Assembly: GCF_003732275.1 (NCBI RefSeq)
Contig: NZ_MOBM01000040.1
Coordinates: 1 to 64,000, forward strand
DNA from: Pseudomonas frederiksbergensis
GTDB lineage: Bacteria; Pseudomonadota; Gammaproteobacteria; Pseudomonadales; Pseudomonadaceae
Direction: 5' to 3'
DNA length: 64,000 nucleotides
The notes under the pieces were generated by a model, which was not told the origin of the DNA, made no database searches, and was given only the letters and a program-made list of their open reading frames with translations. Below, piece by piece: positions 16,472 through 26,022 of the stretch. The number at the start of each line of letters is the position of its first letter. Position 1 is the first letter of the stretch. The position numbers and the translations under genes are program-made.

Positions 16472-17246
16472 TATCCGTTTCTGCGGTAACGGCTGCTGTT
16501 GGTTCCGCTCTTACAGCGGGTTACTTGGAAAAGCGCCAAGTAACCAAGCGCTTTTGCCCCTTTCGTTCGGTGCCTCGCCCAGGCTCGCCATGCCCTCGCT
16601 CCGGTCCTGCTCCGTGGGCCCGCCGCCATCGGCCATCCATGGCCGGGGGCGGCTAACCCGGCATCCATGCCGGGTTGCCCACTGCGCAGAACCTGCGCTC
16701 GGCCTCTCGAGAGGGCGAGTACCGCAACAGCAAAAGCGAGGCGGCCTGCGGGCCGACCTGTCTTTTCAAGCGTACGCATTTCCCTGTGGGAGCGAGCCTG
16801 CTCGCGAAGAGGCCCTGTCAGTCGACATCAATATTGAATATAAGTCCGCCTTCGCGAGCAGGCTCGCTCCCACAGTTGGATTTTTTGGCAGGCATGACAT
16901 AGGTGTCCACCGCCGATTACCTTGACGGACATCAGGTCGGCTATCAGGCCGCCTCGCTTCTGGCTTTTGATCTGGCTTTTGATGTTGATCTTGACCTGCC
17001 CCGTCGGAAGGCCGAGCGCAGGTTCTGCGCAGTGGGCACCGCGGCAAGGATGCCGCGGTAGCCGCCCCCGGCCATGGATGGCCGATGGCGGCGGGCCCAC
17101 GGAGCAGGACCGGAGTGAGGGTACCCTGAGCCTAGGCGAAGGGCCGTACGTCAGGGGCGAAAGCGTTTTGGTTACTTTGGCGCTTTTCCAAAGTGACCCG
17201 CCGTAAGGGCGGAACCCTAAGCCGCCGTTACCGCAGAAATGGATAT
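16472..17246. repeat. Large imperfect palindrome with a REP doublet at its centre
   Basis: The 775-base gene-free stretch has outer arms TCCGTTTCTGCGGTAACGGC (left) and the complement near 17221-17243. Pairing continues through CCAAGTAACCAAGCGCTTTT, GGGCCCGCCGCCATCGGCCA and AAGCGAGGCGGCCTG. The centre holds a REP doublet. Short ORFs in it are by-products of the symmetry. Imperfect palindromes with such arms are known as dispersed repeats in P. fluorescens-group genomes; no transposase is present. Confidence 0.85.
16784..16875. repeat. REP doublet inside the large palindrome
   Basis: CTGTGGGAGCGAGCCTGCTC and its reverse complement, of the same family as position 1, sit at the apex of the 775-base palindrome. 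This suggests insertion into the loop, or that the palindrome is a compound element. Confidence 0.88.
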
Positions 17247-17274
17247 GTACTCGGTCAACAAACCACGGACCACA

Positions 17275-18018
17275 TCACCCCAAGGTATAACCATTATCAA
17301 CCTTCCAATCCTGCCCATAGACACCCCGGGCGCCCTGGGACAGTTGAAAAATAATCACATTGGCCACCGCCGACGCATCGAGAAAATGACCAGGCAGCAG
17401 ACGCTTGCCAAGGGTATTAGCGACATCATCGAGCTCCCCATCGCTCAACCCCAGATTGTCCCACATCGAGGTAGCGGTCGGCCCCGGCGAGACCAGATTG
17501 ATGCGCACGTCATAACGCGCAAACTCCACCGCCAATGTGCGTGCCTGAGCCGCCAGCGCGGCCTTGCTGGCAATGCAGGCAGCCAGACCGGGAAAACTCG
17601 AACCGGTCAGAAAACTACCGACAAACACCACCGAAGCCGGGTTCGCCAACTCACCGCGCAACGCCGCCAGAGTGTTCAACGCCCCGGCACCATTGACCGC
17701 CCATTGGCGCTGAAAGGCCGGCATGTCCAGGCTGTCGGCCATTTCGGCAATGCCCGCGTTGGGCACCAGATAATCCACCCGCCCTAGCGCCGCCGCCCTC
17801 CGGGCCAGTTCTTGCAAATCTTCCTCGCACGTAACGTCCCCTGCGAACCATTGCAGCCGTTCACCGTAGATCTGTTGCAAAGTCGGCAAATCACCGACAG
17901 TCCGTGACATCGCCAGCACCTTGACCCCACGCGGCAACAGCGCGGCGCACAACGCCAGGCCAATCCCGGAGCTGGCGCCGGTGATCACCGCCAGACGATC
18001 CTGAAACTCGGTTTGCAT
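17275..18018 (-). CDS. Short-chain dehydrogenase-like protein lacking the catalytic Tyr
   Basis: The 247-residue SDR-type protein has the cofactor motif TGASSGIG (residues 13-20) and the structural NAG at 87-89. At the active site the YxxxK motif reads CIASK: Cys148 replaces the catalytic Tyr, while Lys152 is kept. It may therefore be inactive, have altered chemistry, or play a binding role. It lies between nirN and nosL, reads in the nos direction, and has a near-match FNR box upstream at 18100. AGGAG lies six bases before this ATG; an adjacent ATG at 18021 is an alternative. The substrate is unknown. Confidence 0.8.
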   Translation of the reverse strand: MQTEFQDRLAVITGASSGIGLALCAALLPRGVKVLAMSRTVGDLPTLQQIYGERLQWFAGDVTCEEDLQELARRAAALGRVDYLVPNAGIAEMADSLDMPAFQRQWAVNGAGALNTLAALRGELANPASVVFVGSFLTGSSFPGLAACIASKAALAAQARTLAVEFARYDVRINLVSPGPTATSMWDNLGLSDGELDDVANTLGKRLLPGHFLDASAVANVIIFQLSQGARGVYGQDWKVDNGYTLG

Positions 18019-18099
18019 CATGTTCTCCTGGGCATCGTTAATGCCAAGCACTGGGGACGTTGTGAGCCCCTATCTTTGAACAGACGCAGAAATATCGAC

Positions 18100-18113
18100 T
18101 TGACGGCGATCAC
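18100..18113 (-). promoter_or_regulatory. Possible degenerate ANR/DNR box
   Basis: TTGACGGCGATCAC differs from TTGAY-N4-RTCAA only at the last position. It lies about 82 bases upstream of the SDR-like gene, roughly where an activator site would be expected. Because of the mismatch it is only a candidate. Confidence 0.4.
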
Positions 18114-18133
18114 TTTTCTCGATGGCTCGCCGA

Positions 18134-18661
18134 TCAATGAGTCGAGTGCGACATCGCGGTCTGTTGCTGAAGCACCGCCTGATCGATCTCGCTGAACCGC
18201 AGCACACGACCGCCCCGGTCGGCGGCCAGTTTTTCCGCAGCCTGCGGGCTGGAGAAAGACGCCAACACCACACCCATTGCCCCTTTGAGCTGGGTGCCGA
18301 CCACGTAAAACGCATCCTTGGCATCGATCAGATGGGAATCATTGGGTGCGTTCCACGGACTGCGGCCCATGTCGTGGACATACAACCGGGCCTCGCCATG
18401 ATGATTTTCCGGTTGCAGCCACCAACCGATCATCTCCGCCGTGGAGCAGAATTTCTTGATGCCGCTGCGCTCGACCACTTCGCCCTTGGGCCCGGGGAAT
18501 CCGTCGATGATCATGCCGCAAACATGGCATTCATCACTGGGATGAAAAGCAGTGGGGGCGTCGCTGTAGGTGGCTTGCACCGGTTTGTCACAGGCCGCCA
18601 GCAGCAGACAGACCATCAGGCCCGCCACGGCGCGTACCGTCGTCGAATACAGATTACTCAT
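18134..18661 (-). CDS. nosL: NosL, copper-binding lipoprotein of N2O reductase assembly
   Basis: The 175-residue lipoprotein has a type II signal (LLLAAC, Cys24). The conserved CHVCGMIID segment carries the Cys and Met residues that bind Cu(I). NosL delivers copper to the NosDFY complex for assembly of the CuZ cluster in NosZ. An ATG five codons upstream is possible, but the signal peptide starts best at 18661. It is the last gene of nosRZDFYL. Confidence 0.93.
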   Translation of the reverse strand: MSNLYSTTVRAVAGLMVCLLLAACDKPVQATYSDAPTAFHPSDECHVCGMIIDGFPGPKGEVVERSGIKKFCSTAEMIGWWLQPENHHGEARLYVHDMGRSPWNAPNDSHLIDAKDAFYVVGTQLKGAMGVVLASFSSPQAAEKLAADRGGRVLRFSEIDQAVLQQQTAMSHSTH

Positions 18662-18692
18662 TGTCAGAGGCTCCAAAAACCAAGGTGTGAAT

Positions 18693-19523
18693 TCATGTCG
18701 CCCGTCGACGGAACAGCAACCAGGCCAAGCCCAAAGGCACCGCCACCCACAGCAACAGGCACAACCAGAGCATCGAGCCCGGCACAGGCAAATCGCTGCC
18801 CAGCGTCAGCACGCCAGCGCTACCGGCGCCGGGCTCGAAACCGGAGAGATTGATCAGGCGATAGACATCGGCGGGGTTGAGCAGCAATAACCAGGGCAGC
18901 ACCTTCGGGTTGAACTGCCCTTCGCTCAGCACCAGCAGTGCCAGCAGCGCCAGGTCGAACACCAGCACGAAGAAGAACCACACCCCCAGCGCCAGCCCGG
19001 CGGCGGTGGATTTCTCGGCGGACACACTGCTCAGCACATAGGCCAGTCCTAGAAAGCCCCAGCCCAGTAATGTCGACGACAGCATGAATCGTCCAAAAGC
19101 CCAGAGCAGCAGGTTCAGTTCGACGTCCTCCACCAGCACGGCGATCGCGAGCATCGCGCAGCCAAAACCGATGAGGGTCGCCAGCGCCAGGATCAATCCG
19201 TGGCCGACAAACTTGCCGAGCAGGATGTGCCCGCGCCCCAGCGGATAGGTCAGCAACAGCAGCAACGTGCCGCTTTCGTCTTCGCCGACGATGGCGTCAT
19301 AGGCCAGCAGCAAGGCAATCAGCGGCATCAGGAATGTCGCCAGGCTGGCGAGGCTGGCGATGGTCGCGGGCACCGAGGTGAAGCCCAGTTGCCCGGAAGC
19401 CGCCGCACCCAACCAGGCGATGCCGGTCGCCAACACCGCGAACAGCAGGCTGATCGCCAACAACCAGCGGTTGCGCAAACCGTCATTGAATTCCTTGCGG
19501 GCCATGTTCCAGATCGGGTTCAT
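18693..19523 (-). CDS. nosY: NosY, ABC-2 type permease for CuZ assembly
   Basis: The 276-residue inner-membrane protein has about six helices, beginning MNPIWNMARKEFNDGLRNRW, typical of ABC-2 permeases. With NosF and periplasmic NosD it forms the transporter-like machine needed to build the copper-sulfide CuZ centre. Its ATG overlaps the nosF stop. Confidence 0.94.
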   Translation of the reverse strand: MNPIWNMARKEFNDGLRNRWLLAISLLFAVLATGIAWLGAAASGQLGFTSVPATIASLASLATFLMPLIALLLAYDAIVGEDESGTLLLLLTYPLGRGHILLGKFVGHGLILALATLIGFGCAMLAIAVLVEDVELNLLLWAFGRFMLSSTLLGWGFLGLAYVLSSVSAEKSTAAGLALGVWFFFVLVFDLALLALLVLSEGQFNPKVLPWLLLLNPADVYRLINLSGFEPGAGSAGVLTLGSDLPVPGSMLWLCLLLWVAVPLGLAWLLFRRRAT

Positions 19524-20443
19524 ACGGTCTCTCCACTGGGGATCGCACCGGCCCGCCCCATGTAATAGCGGTAGATGTCCTCCAGGGACGGTGGGTCGAT
19601 TTCCACGTCGGCCGGCTCGTGTTCATTGAGCAATTGGCGCAACAGGTCCAATTTGTTGCCATTGAGCGCAGCCACTTCAAGGCCCTCCGCGCCCCAGCGC
19701 TGGGTGATGTGCCCGGCGTTGTTCCAGGATGCCTGCAAGGGCCCGGCGTGCTTGAGCCCATTGGCGCGAATCAGCGTCGGCAACCCGGCTTCCTCGCGCA
19801 GGCTGCGCAAACTGCCAAGGGCCAGCAGGCGGCCCTGGGTCAGAATCGCTGCACGGTTGATATGTGCCTCGACCCCCGGCAATACGTGGGAACAGAGAAT
19901 GATGCTGGTGCCCTGGCTGCGCAGCCGGTCGAGCAACCGATAGAGGTCTTGAGTGGCGATAGGATCGAGGCCAACGGTCGGCTCGTCGAGCAGTAACAAG
20001 CGCGGCTCGCCGAGCAAGGCTTGCGCCAGTCCCAGGCGCTGGCGCATGCCCTTGGAGTAGGTTTTGACCCGTCGATGTGCCGCGTTCGCCAGGCCTACTT
20101 CCTCCAGCAGCACGTCCACCTGGGCGAACGCGGCGCCTTTGAGTCGGGCGAAATGACGCAAGGTCTCCAGGCCGCTCATCTGCGGATAGAAGGTCACGTT
20201 CTCCGGCAAATAGCCCAGCAAACGCCGAACCTGCGGATCACTGGGCAAGCGGCCGAACACCCTGACGTGCCCTTCACTGGCCTGAAGCAGACCGAGCACC
20301 AGTTTCATGCTGGTGGTCTTGCCCGCGCCGTTATGCCCGAACAAGCCCAGCACTTCGCCTTCGCCCAGGCTCAGGTTCAACTGATGCAACACGGTGGTGT
20401 ACCCATAGCGCTGGCTGACGCCTTCCATGTCGATGACGTTCAT
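19520..20443 (-). CDS. nosF: NosF, ABC transporter ATPase for CuZ assembly
   Basis: The 307-residue ABC ATPase has Walker A GHNGAGKTTS, signature YSKGMRQR, Walker B RLLLLDEP and an H-loop (ILCSHVL). It powers the NosDFY complex. The start at 20443 overlaps the nosD stop; the long upstream in-frame extension runs antiparallel to no known domain and overlaps nosD, so it was dropped. Confidence 0.95.
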   Translation of the reverse strand: MNVIDMEGVSQRYGYTTVLHQLNLSLGEGEVLGLFGHNGAGKTTSMKLVLGLLQASEGHVRVFGRLPSDPQVRRLLGYLPENVTFYPQMSGLETLRHFARLKGAAFAQVDVLLEEVGLANAAHRRVKTYSKGMRQRLGLAQALLGEPRLLLLDEPTVGLDPIATQDLYRLLDRLRSQGTSIILCSHVLPGVEAHINRAAILTQGRLLALGSLRSLREEAGLPTLIRANGLKHAGPLQASWNNAGHITQRWGAEGLEVAALNGNKLDLLRQLLNEHEPADVEIDPPSLEDIYRYYMGRAGAIPSGETV

Positions 20444-21729
20444 GCGGTGGGCTCCTGGGTCAGGGGTCGTGTGGTGGGATTCATCAGTGGATGGCTGTCC
20501 AGGACGCCCGGCGATTTCATCACCGGAAAGGCCCGTTGTACCCAACGCAGCAATTCGATCCCGGGGCTGTTCATCAACAGCCGCACCTGCGGGTACAGCC
20601 ACAGCAAGCGGTCGACGTTGTCGTTGGGTTCGTAGGCGATATCGCCCAGGCCATCGTTGTTGCGATCCCAGCCCAGGTAATCGCTCCAGTAATTGCCCCG
20701 GCCATCCGCCGACCATTCCTGCAAGCGGGTGGCGACGTATTTGACCTGCCGTTGGTTGCCGACAAAGGCGTTGTCGGCAATGCGGTTGTCTTCGGAGCCG
20801 GCGGTGAGGTGAATGCCCACGGCGCTGTGCTCGAAGTGGTTGTGTTCGATGGTATTGAACAGCGAGTTGTAGATGAACAACGCCTTGCCTTCGGCGCCGC
20901 TGATCATGCTGTCGCCGGTCGAGCCGTCGCGCACGTCCGTGACGAAATTGTCGCGCAAGGTTGAATAGGTGATGTAGTTCATCAGGATGCCGTAGTTCTG
21001 ATCCTGTTCGGAGCGGTTGCCGATCACCGTGAGCTTGCGGCTTTGCATCAAGGCGTAGCCGGTGCGGGTGCGGCGGGTGGTGTTGCCTATCAATTGGTTG
21101 TCGTTGGCGAACATGTAATGCACGCCGTAACGCAGGTCTTCCAGGGTATTGCCCTGCAGCAGGTTGCCGTTGGAGGTGTCGATGTAGATGCCATCGCGGG
21201 TGTCGCGCACCTGGTTGCCGATGACACGGGCGCCATGCACCGCATACAGATGAATGCCGTTGCCGCGATCCTGGGAGCGCAGCGTCGGATCCCCCTGGAT
21301 GCGGTTGTCGATCAGGCTCGCATCCTGCGTACCGTCGACCCAGATACCGAAGCCCTGGCCTTGCAGGCGATTGCCTTTGATCACCGCACCACGGGCCTGT
21401 GGCTGGAGGAACACCGCCGCATTCATGGCCGTGAGGTCGTGCCCCCAGTCCAGAAAGGTACAGCCCTCGATCCGGACATCGGGCGCGCTGACGATCACGC
21501 CGTTACCCTGCCCTTGCGCCTGAAACACCGCGCCGGGCTCGCAAACAATCTTCATCGGTTGATCGACGCTGAACGAGCCACGGTACTCGCCCGCCGGCAA
21601 GTGCCAGCGTTGTTCAGCGTCAACCCGCAACGGCAACGTGGTGATGGGTTGCACCGCCAGCGCACTACCGGACATCAGCAGGAGCGCAAACGCGACCAGC
21701 TTGATCGGATTGCACTTGATATCGGTCAT
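20440..21729 (-). CDS. nosD: NosD, periplasmic right-handed beta-helix protein
   Basis: The 429-residue protein has a Sec signal peptide ending near SALA and then multiple beta-helix repeats (CASH/NosD type), seen as recurring GNxxx and DNxxx segments such as VIGNQVRDTRDGIYI. It docks on NosFY and takes part in copper or sulfur insertion into NosZ. GGGAGCGGG precedes the ATG at 21729; an in-frame ATG at 21753 is an alternative. Confidence 0.94.
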   Translation of the reverse strand: MTDIKCNPIKLVAFALLLMSGSALAVQPITTLPLRVDAEQRWHLPAGEYRGSFSVDQPMKIVCEPGAVFQAQGQGNGVIVSAPDVRIEGCTFLDWGHDLTAMNAAVFLQPQARGAVIKGNRLQGQGFGIWVDGTQDASLIDNRIQGDPTLRSQDRGNGIHLYAVHGARVIGNQVRDTRDGIYIDTSNGNLLQGNTLEDLRYGVHYMFANDNQLIGNTTRRTRTGYALMQSRKLTVIGNRSEQDQNYGILMNYITYSTLRDNFVTDVRDGSTGDSMISGAEGKALFIYNSLFNTIEHNHFEHSAVGIHLTAGSEDNRIADNAFVGNQRQVKYVATRLQEWSADGRGNYWSDYLGWDRNNDGLGDIAYEPNDNVDRLLWLYPQVRLLMNSPGIELLRWVQRAFPVMKSPGVLDSHPLMNPTTRPLTQEPTA

Positions 21730-21757
21730 CGGCCCGCTCCCGTTGATTGGCAAACCG

Positions 21758-23677
21758 TCAGGCTCGCTCGACCTTCATGCGACCGACCATTTCCATGTGC
21801 AGCGCATGGCAGAACCAGCTGCAGTAGTACCAATGCAGGCCGGCCTTGTCGGCGGTAAAGGTGATGGACGACGTTTGCTGCGGACTGATCTCCATGCTGG
21901 CGCCATGGTTGGTCATGACGAAACCGTGGGTCACATCTTCAATCTGGTCGATGTTGGTAATGGTCACGGTGACCTCGTTGCCCTGCTTGACGGTGAACTC
22001 GGTCAGACCATAGGCCGGCGCCATGGAGGTCATGTAGACCCGCACATGATTGCCGTCGCGGATGACCTTGTTGTCGGTCTCCAGGTTGATCCCGTCTTTC
22101 TTGGCCAGCTCCACGGTGGCGGCGAAGAACGGGTCGTTGCGGCTCCAGATCTTTTGGGTCTTGATCTGGTCCCGGCGCGCGAGGATGCAATCGTGAGGTT
22201 CGGCAAACGCAGGGCCGTCATGCACCAGCTTCATTTCGTCGCCGGAAATGTCGATCAACTGGTCGTTCTCCGGGTGCAGCGGCCCGGTCGGCAGGAAGCG
22301 GTCCTTGGAGAATTTGCACAACACCACCAGCCACTTGCCATCCGCTTCACTGGTTTCGGTCAGCGAGGCATGGTTATGGCCAGGCTGGTACTGCACGTCG
22401 AGCTTCTGCTTGATGTAATTGACCTTCTCGCCCTTGTAGGCGCGTATCGCTTCCTCCATGTTCCACTTCACCACCTGACTGTCGATGAACAGCGTGGTGT
22501 AGGCATTGCCGCGACCGTCGAAGGTGGTGTGCAACGGGCCCAGGCCCAGTTCCGGCTCGGCGACGATGACCTCGCGCGGGTCCTTGAATTTATCGGCGAA
22601 CAGGTCGTCCAGCCGGTCGATGGCAATCATCGAGACCGTTGGCGACAGCTTGCCGTTGGCAATGAAGTACTTGCCATCGGAGGACGTGTTGAGGCCGTGG
22701 GGGTTCTTCGGCACCGGGATGTAGCGAGTGAACTCAGAGTCCTTGCCATCGGTTTTACGACCGTCGACCACCGGCACTTTCGAGTCTTCCAGGGTGATGA
22801 ACTTGCCGGCCTTGATGGCAGCCTCGATGCGCGGGATGTTGAACACCACGACCCAGTCGCGCTCGTTGCGCATCATGCCGCCAAGGTCGTAAGCCTTCTC
22901 CGAGTTGTAGCAGGTGGATGCGGCGTACTTGCCGGTGTAATCGGCGTCGGAGTTGTCCAGGTTGCCGTCGACAATCACCTGGAAAGCCATCTCCATTTTC
23001 TCGGCATCGATGGCGTTGAACATGGTGAAGCTGTTCTTGTCTTGCAGGTCGAAGGTGCGGCCGTCATTGGGGTGCGGGATGACGAATTCGGCATTGGCGA
23101 ACACGTACTTGGTGTAAGGCACTTTTTGCAGACGCAGGCCGTGAATGGCTTGCACGTTCGGCACGGTGAGGATCTTGTCGCACTTCATGATGTCCAGGCG
23201 GATGCGCGCGACACGGGAGTTGGCCTTGTCGTTGATGAACAGGTACTTGCCGTCGTACTTGCCATCGGTCATGGAGATATGCGGGTGATGGCAATCGCCA
23301 TTCTGAAACTTTGCACTGTCGCCCAGGATCCGCTTGCTTTCGTTGGTCAGGCCCCAGCCGGTGGCCGAGTCGACGTTGAACACCGGAATACGCATCAACT
23401 CACGCATCGACGGCACACCCAGCACCCGCACTTCGCCCTGATGACCACCGCTCCAAAAGCCGTAGTATTCATCCAGTTCACCGGGACCAACATGGATTTT
23501 CGCCTGCGCATCCTTGACCGCGGCCGCCCAGGACTCACGGCTGAACACTGCGCCGCCCAACGTCGTGGCACCCGCCAGCACCGCACCGGTGACGGCGCTG
23601 CTGCCCAGAAAACCGCGACGGCTGAGTCCCGCCGGCTCCGCTTCCTGCACGGGTTTTGTGGATTCTGTGTCAGTCAT
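21758..23677 (-). CDS. nosZ: NosZ, nitrous oxide reductase (clade I, Tat-exported)
   Basis: The 639-residue precursor has a twin-arginine signal (SRRGFL at residues 19-24), a seven-bladed propeller holding the tetranuclear CuZ cluster, and a C-terminal cupredoxin CuA domain with CSWFCHALHMEM. The DCHHPHIS segment carries CuZ histidines. It reduces N2O to N2 in the periplasm. The Tat signal and presence of nosR mark it as clade I. The start at 23677 was preferred to one 11 codons upstream. Confidence 0.97.
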   Translation of the reverse strand: MTDTESTKPVQEAEPAGLSRRGFLGSSAVTGAVLAGATTLGGAVFSRESWAAAVKDAQAKIHVGPGELDEYYGFWSGGHQGEVRVLGVPSMRELMRIPVFNVDSATGWGLTNESKRILGDSAKFQNGDCHHPHISMTDGKYDGKYLFINDKANSRVARIRLDIMKCDKILTVPNVQAIHGLRLQKVPYTKYVFANAEFVIPHPNDGRTFDLQDKNSFTMFNAIDAEKMEMAFQVIVDGNLDNSDADYTGKYAASTCYNSEKAYDLGGMMRNERDWVVVFNIPRIEAAIKAGKFITLEDSKVPVVDGRKTDGKDSEFTRYIPVPKNPHGLNTSSDGKYFIANGKLSPTVSMIAIDRLDDLFADKFKDPREVIVAEPELGLGPLHTTFDGRGNAYTTLFIDSQVVKWNMEEAIRAYKGEKVNYIKQKLDVQYQPGHNHASLTETSEADGKWLVVLCKFSKDRFLPTGPLHPENDQLIDISGDEMKLVHDGPAFAEPHDCILARRDQIKTQKIWSRNDPFFAATVELAKKDGINLETDNKVIRDGNHVRVYMTSMAPAYGLTEFTVKQGNEVTVTITNIDQIEDVTHGFVMTNHGASMEISPQQTSSITFTADKAGLHWYYCSWFCHALHMEMVGRMKVERA

Positions 23678-23732
23678 GTTGCGTACTCCTTGAAGGGAAA
23701 AAACAGTCACTGCAGACGTGCGCTCGCGAGTT

Positions 23733-25913
23733 TCATTCAGCAGCCGGCACTTCCACGACAGGTATCAGTTGCACCGCCACGGGTGCCGGTTTGCCGTGCT
23801 TCTTGCGCTTGTTGATCAGCGGCGGGCATTTGTCTTCGTTGTGGTAGGTCATCTGGCAATCGAGGCAGTAGTGGCACTCGTTGGCATTGATCCGGCCATC
23901 GGGATGAATCGCCTGGATCTCGCATTCCTTGGCGCACAACTGGCAAGGGCTGCCACATTCCTTGCGGCGCTTGAGCCAGTCGAACAGGCGCAATTTGGTC
24001 GGGATCGCCAGCGCCGCGCCCAAGGGGCAGATGTAGCGGCAATAGACTTTGCGCGTGAAAATGTTGATCACCAGCAGCCCCACCGCATAGAGCACGAACC
24101 ACCACTGGCGGTCGAACTTGAGGGTGATGGCGGTTTTGAAGGGTTCCACCTCGGCGAACAGTTCGGCGGTGGACATCGATTCCAGGGAGATGCCGAAAAG
24201 CAGCAGCAAGATGATGTATTTGATCGCCCACAGCCGCTCATGCACCGCGAATGGCAATTCGTACTGGGGAATTTTCAGCTTGCGCGCGGCTTCGTTGATC
24301 AACTCTTGCAAGGCGCCAAACGGGCACAGCCAGCCGCAGAACACGCCACGGCCCCACAACAGAATGCTCGCGGCGGTGAAGACCCAGAGCATGAAGATCA
24401 GCGGATCGGTGAGAAACAGCTCCCAGCGAAAGTGCTCGAACAGCGCATGCACAAAGGTCAGGACATTGACCACCGACAATTGCCCCAAGGCATACCAGCC
24501 CAGAAAGACCACGGTAAAGAGCAGGTAACCACGACGCAGCCAGTGCAGAAAGCGTGGCCGGCGGGTGAGTTTGTCTTGCAGGAACAGGATGGCCGTCAGC
24601 AGCAACAACGCGCTCGCGAGGACGGCGATCTGGAAGTGTTTCTGGTACCAGATGTTCAACCACATCGGCCGGCTTGCTTCCTCGATGGCCGCCCGTTCTT
24701 CGGCACTGGGCGCAGGTCGCTCAAGGTAGGGCTCGGGCAGTTGATAAGGCAGTTCGAAGCTGCTGAAGGTGCCGCTGACCGGTCCCGTCTGACGCCGCAC
24801 CAGGAGTTCCAGGGACCAGGGCGATCCCGGATCGAAACCGGCCGGTTTGCGGACAATGAAAATCGACATTTCATTGAACTCGGGCATGCCCTTGGCAAAC
24901 ACGTCGGAAAGTCGCTGATGGTCCATGTCGCGAAAGCTGATGACGTTGCCGAACTGGCGCAATTGCACCCGATCGAAAATCCCGCCGCGCACATAACCCG
25001 AGCCTTTATAGGAAAACAGCCCACGACCCAGCACCACGATGGCCTGCTCGCCAGGTTTGAGGTCCTGCATGAGGAATCGATATTGGTTGTCGCCCAGCAG
25101 CGCGCGGCCAATGGTCGGTGGGTTCAAGTCGGCGGTGTACAGCTCGATAAAGGTGTCATCGACTTGATCCGGGCCGGCGTTGTCGACGCCTTCGGCTTCG
25201 GTGCCCTTGAAGGCGGCATCGACCTGCCCACGGGTCAGGTTCAACCGGCGAATGGCGCCGTTACCGGTCAGTTGCTCCCAGGTGGCAGGCTCGAAAAAAT
25301 CCTGGCGCACGATGGCGGGCTTGTTCACCACCCCGCCCCTGTCCTCAATCAGCTTCAACGATACGGCCACCTCATGGGCGGCACGCATGATGACCTCGTT
25401 GACCACCATGGCGGTGACGGTTGCGCCGGCGATGGCATCCACGGTGACCGCGCTCGGGTCGCTGGAATGGCCGACCACTACCCGCTGGCTGACCTTGATC
25501 CCTTTGTATCGGGCGCTGAAACCGTGGAGTTTTTCTTCGGGGATGCCGATCAGCAGAATCGGTTCGTGGTGCTCCAGCACATAGGCGTCCTGAATCACCC
25601 CGGCGGTGTCGAGGATCACCTGAGTGTTGATCGGCTTGCCCGAGTAGGCCGGAATATCCACCACATCCAGGCTCTGGAACACATACCCGATGACCTTGTC
25701 GGCCGCCGACAGCGTGCGCACCTTGAACGTGCCTTCGGCTGCGGACACCGAATCGGTTTGAGGGAAGACCTTCTCGATGCGCTGCTGCTCGATGTCGCCG
25801 TATGACTTGGCCTGCACCGTCGCGAACACTGCGTTCATCAGCAAGACCATCACCACCAGCCCGACGCTCCAGATGCGCAGGTTGCCATGTGTCGAAGGCT
25901 GATGGATTGTCAT
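23733..25913 (-). CDS. nosR: NosR, flavo-iron-sulfur membrane protein for NosZ activation
   Basis: The 726-residue protein has an N-terminal signal/anchor and a periplasmic FMN-binding domain (flavin attachment likely in DAIAGATVTA). About six membrane helices with CGWLCPFG and CRYICPLG motifs follow. The C-terminal cytoplasmic domain has two ferredoxin-like cysteine sets (CGSPCQLCAKEC and CHYCLDC). NosR supports nosZ expression and electron supply to NosZ. A perfect FNR-type box lies 60 bases upstream of the start at 25913. Confidence 0.95.
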   Translation of the reverse strand: MTIHQPSTHGNLRIWSVGLVVMVLLMNAVFATVQAKSYGDIEQQRIEKVFPQTDSVSAAEGTFKVRTLSAADKVIGYVFQSLDVVDIPAYSGKPINTQVILDTAGVIQDAYVLEHHEPILLIGIPEEKLHGFSARYKGIKVSQRVVVGHSSDPSAVTVDAIAGATVTAMVVNEVIMRAAHEVAVSLKLIEDRGGVVNKPAIVRQDFFEPATWEQLTGNGAIRRLNLTRGQVDAAFKGTEAEGVDNAGPDQVDDTFIELYTADLNPPTIGRALLGDNQYRFLMQDLKPGEQAIVVLGRGLFSYKGSGYVRGGIFDRVQLRQFGNVISFRDMDHQRLSDVFAKGMPEFNEMSIFIVRKPAGFDPGSPWSLELLVRRQTGPVSGTFSSFELPYQLPEPYLERPAPSAEERAAIEEASRPMWLNIWYQKHFQIAVLASALLLLTAILFLQDKLTRRPRFLHWLRRGYLLFTVVFLGWYALGQLSVVNVLTFVHALFEHFRWELFLTDPLIFMLWVFTAASILLWGRGVFCGWLCPFGALQELINEAARKLKIPQYELPFAVHERLWAIKYIILLLLFGISLESMSTAELFAEVEPFKTAITLKFDRQWWFVLYAVGLLVINIFTRKVYCRYICPLGAALAIPTKLRLFDWLKRRKECGSPCQLCAKECEIQAIHPDGRINANECHYCLDCQMTYHNEDKCPPLINKRKKHGKPAPVAVQLIPVVEVPAAE

Positions 25914-25972
25914 GAGCTCGCTGATTTCAAAGGGGCTTGCGGCCATGTTAGGGAGCGTTGTGTGCCCCGCCC

Positions 25973-25986
25973 TTGATTGAAATCAA
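25973..25986 (-). promoter_or_regulatory. ANR/DNR box for nosRZDFYL
   Basis: TTGATTGAAATCAA is a perfect FNR-type palindrome. It is centred about 67 bases before the nosR ATG, which suggests a leader of roughly 25 bases when bound at -41.5. Confidence 0.87.
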
Positions 25987-26022
25987 CTCGATAACATTCC
26001 TTGCGCCAGAGCGCCCGAAGCC

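Noticed and set aside
16419..16925. Frames of 60-170 codons in the gap after nirN
   Set aside because: They lie in the arms of a palindrome and a REP doublet and mirror each other on both strands.
21638..25805. Very long plus-strand open frames (725 and 695 codons) opposite nosZ and nosR
   Set aside because: They are antisense shadows of strongly conserved nos genes, caused by GC-rich third positions; their products have no protein-like domain content.
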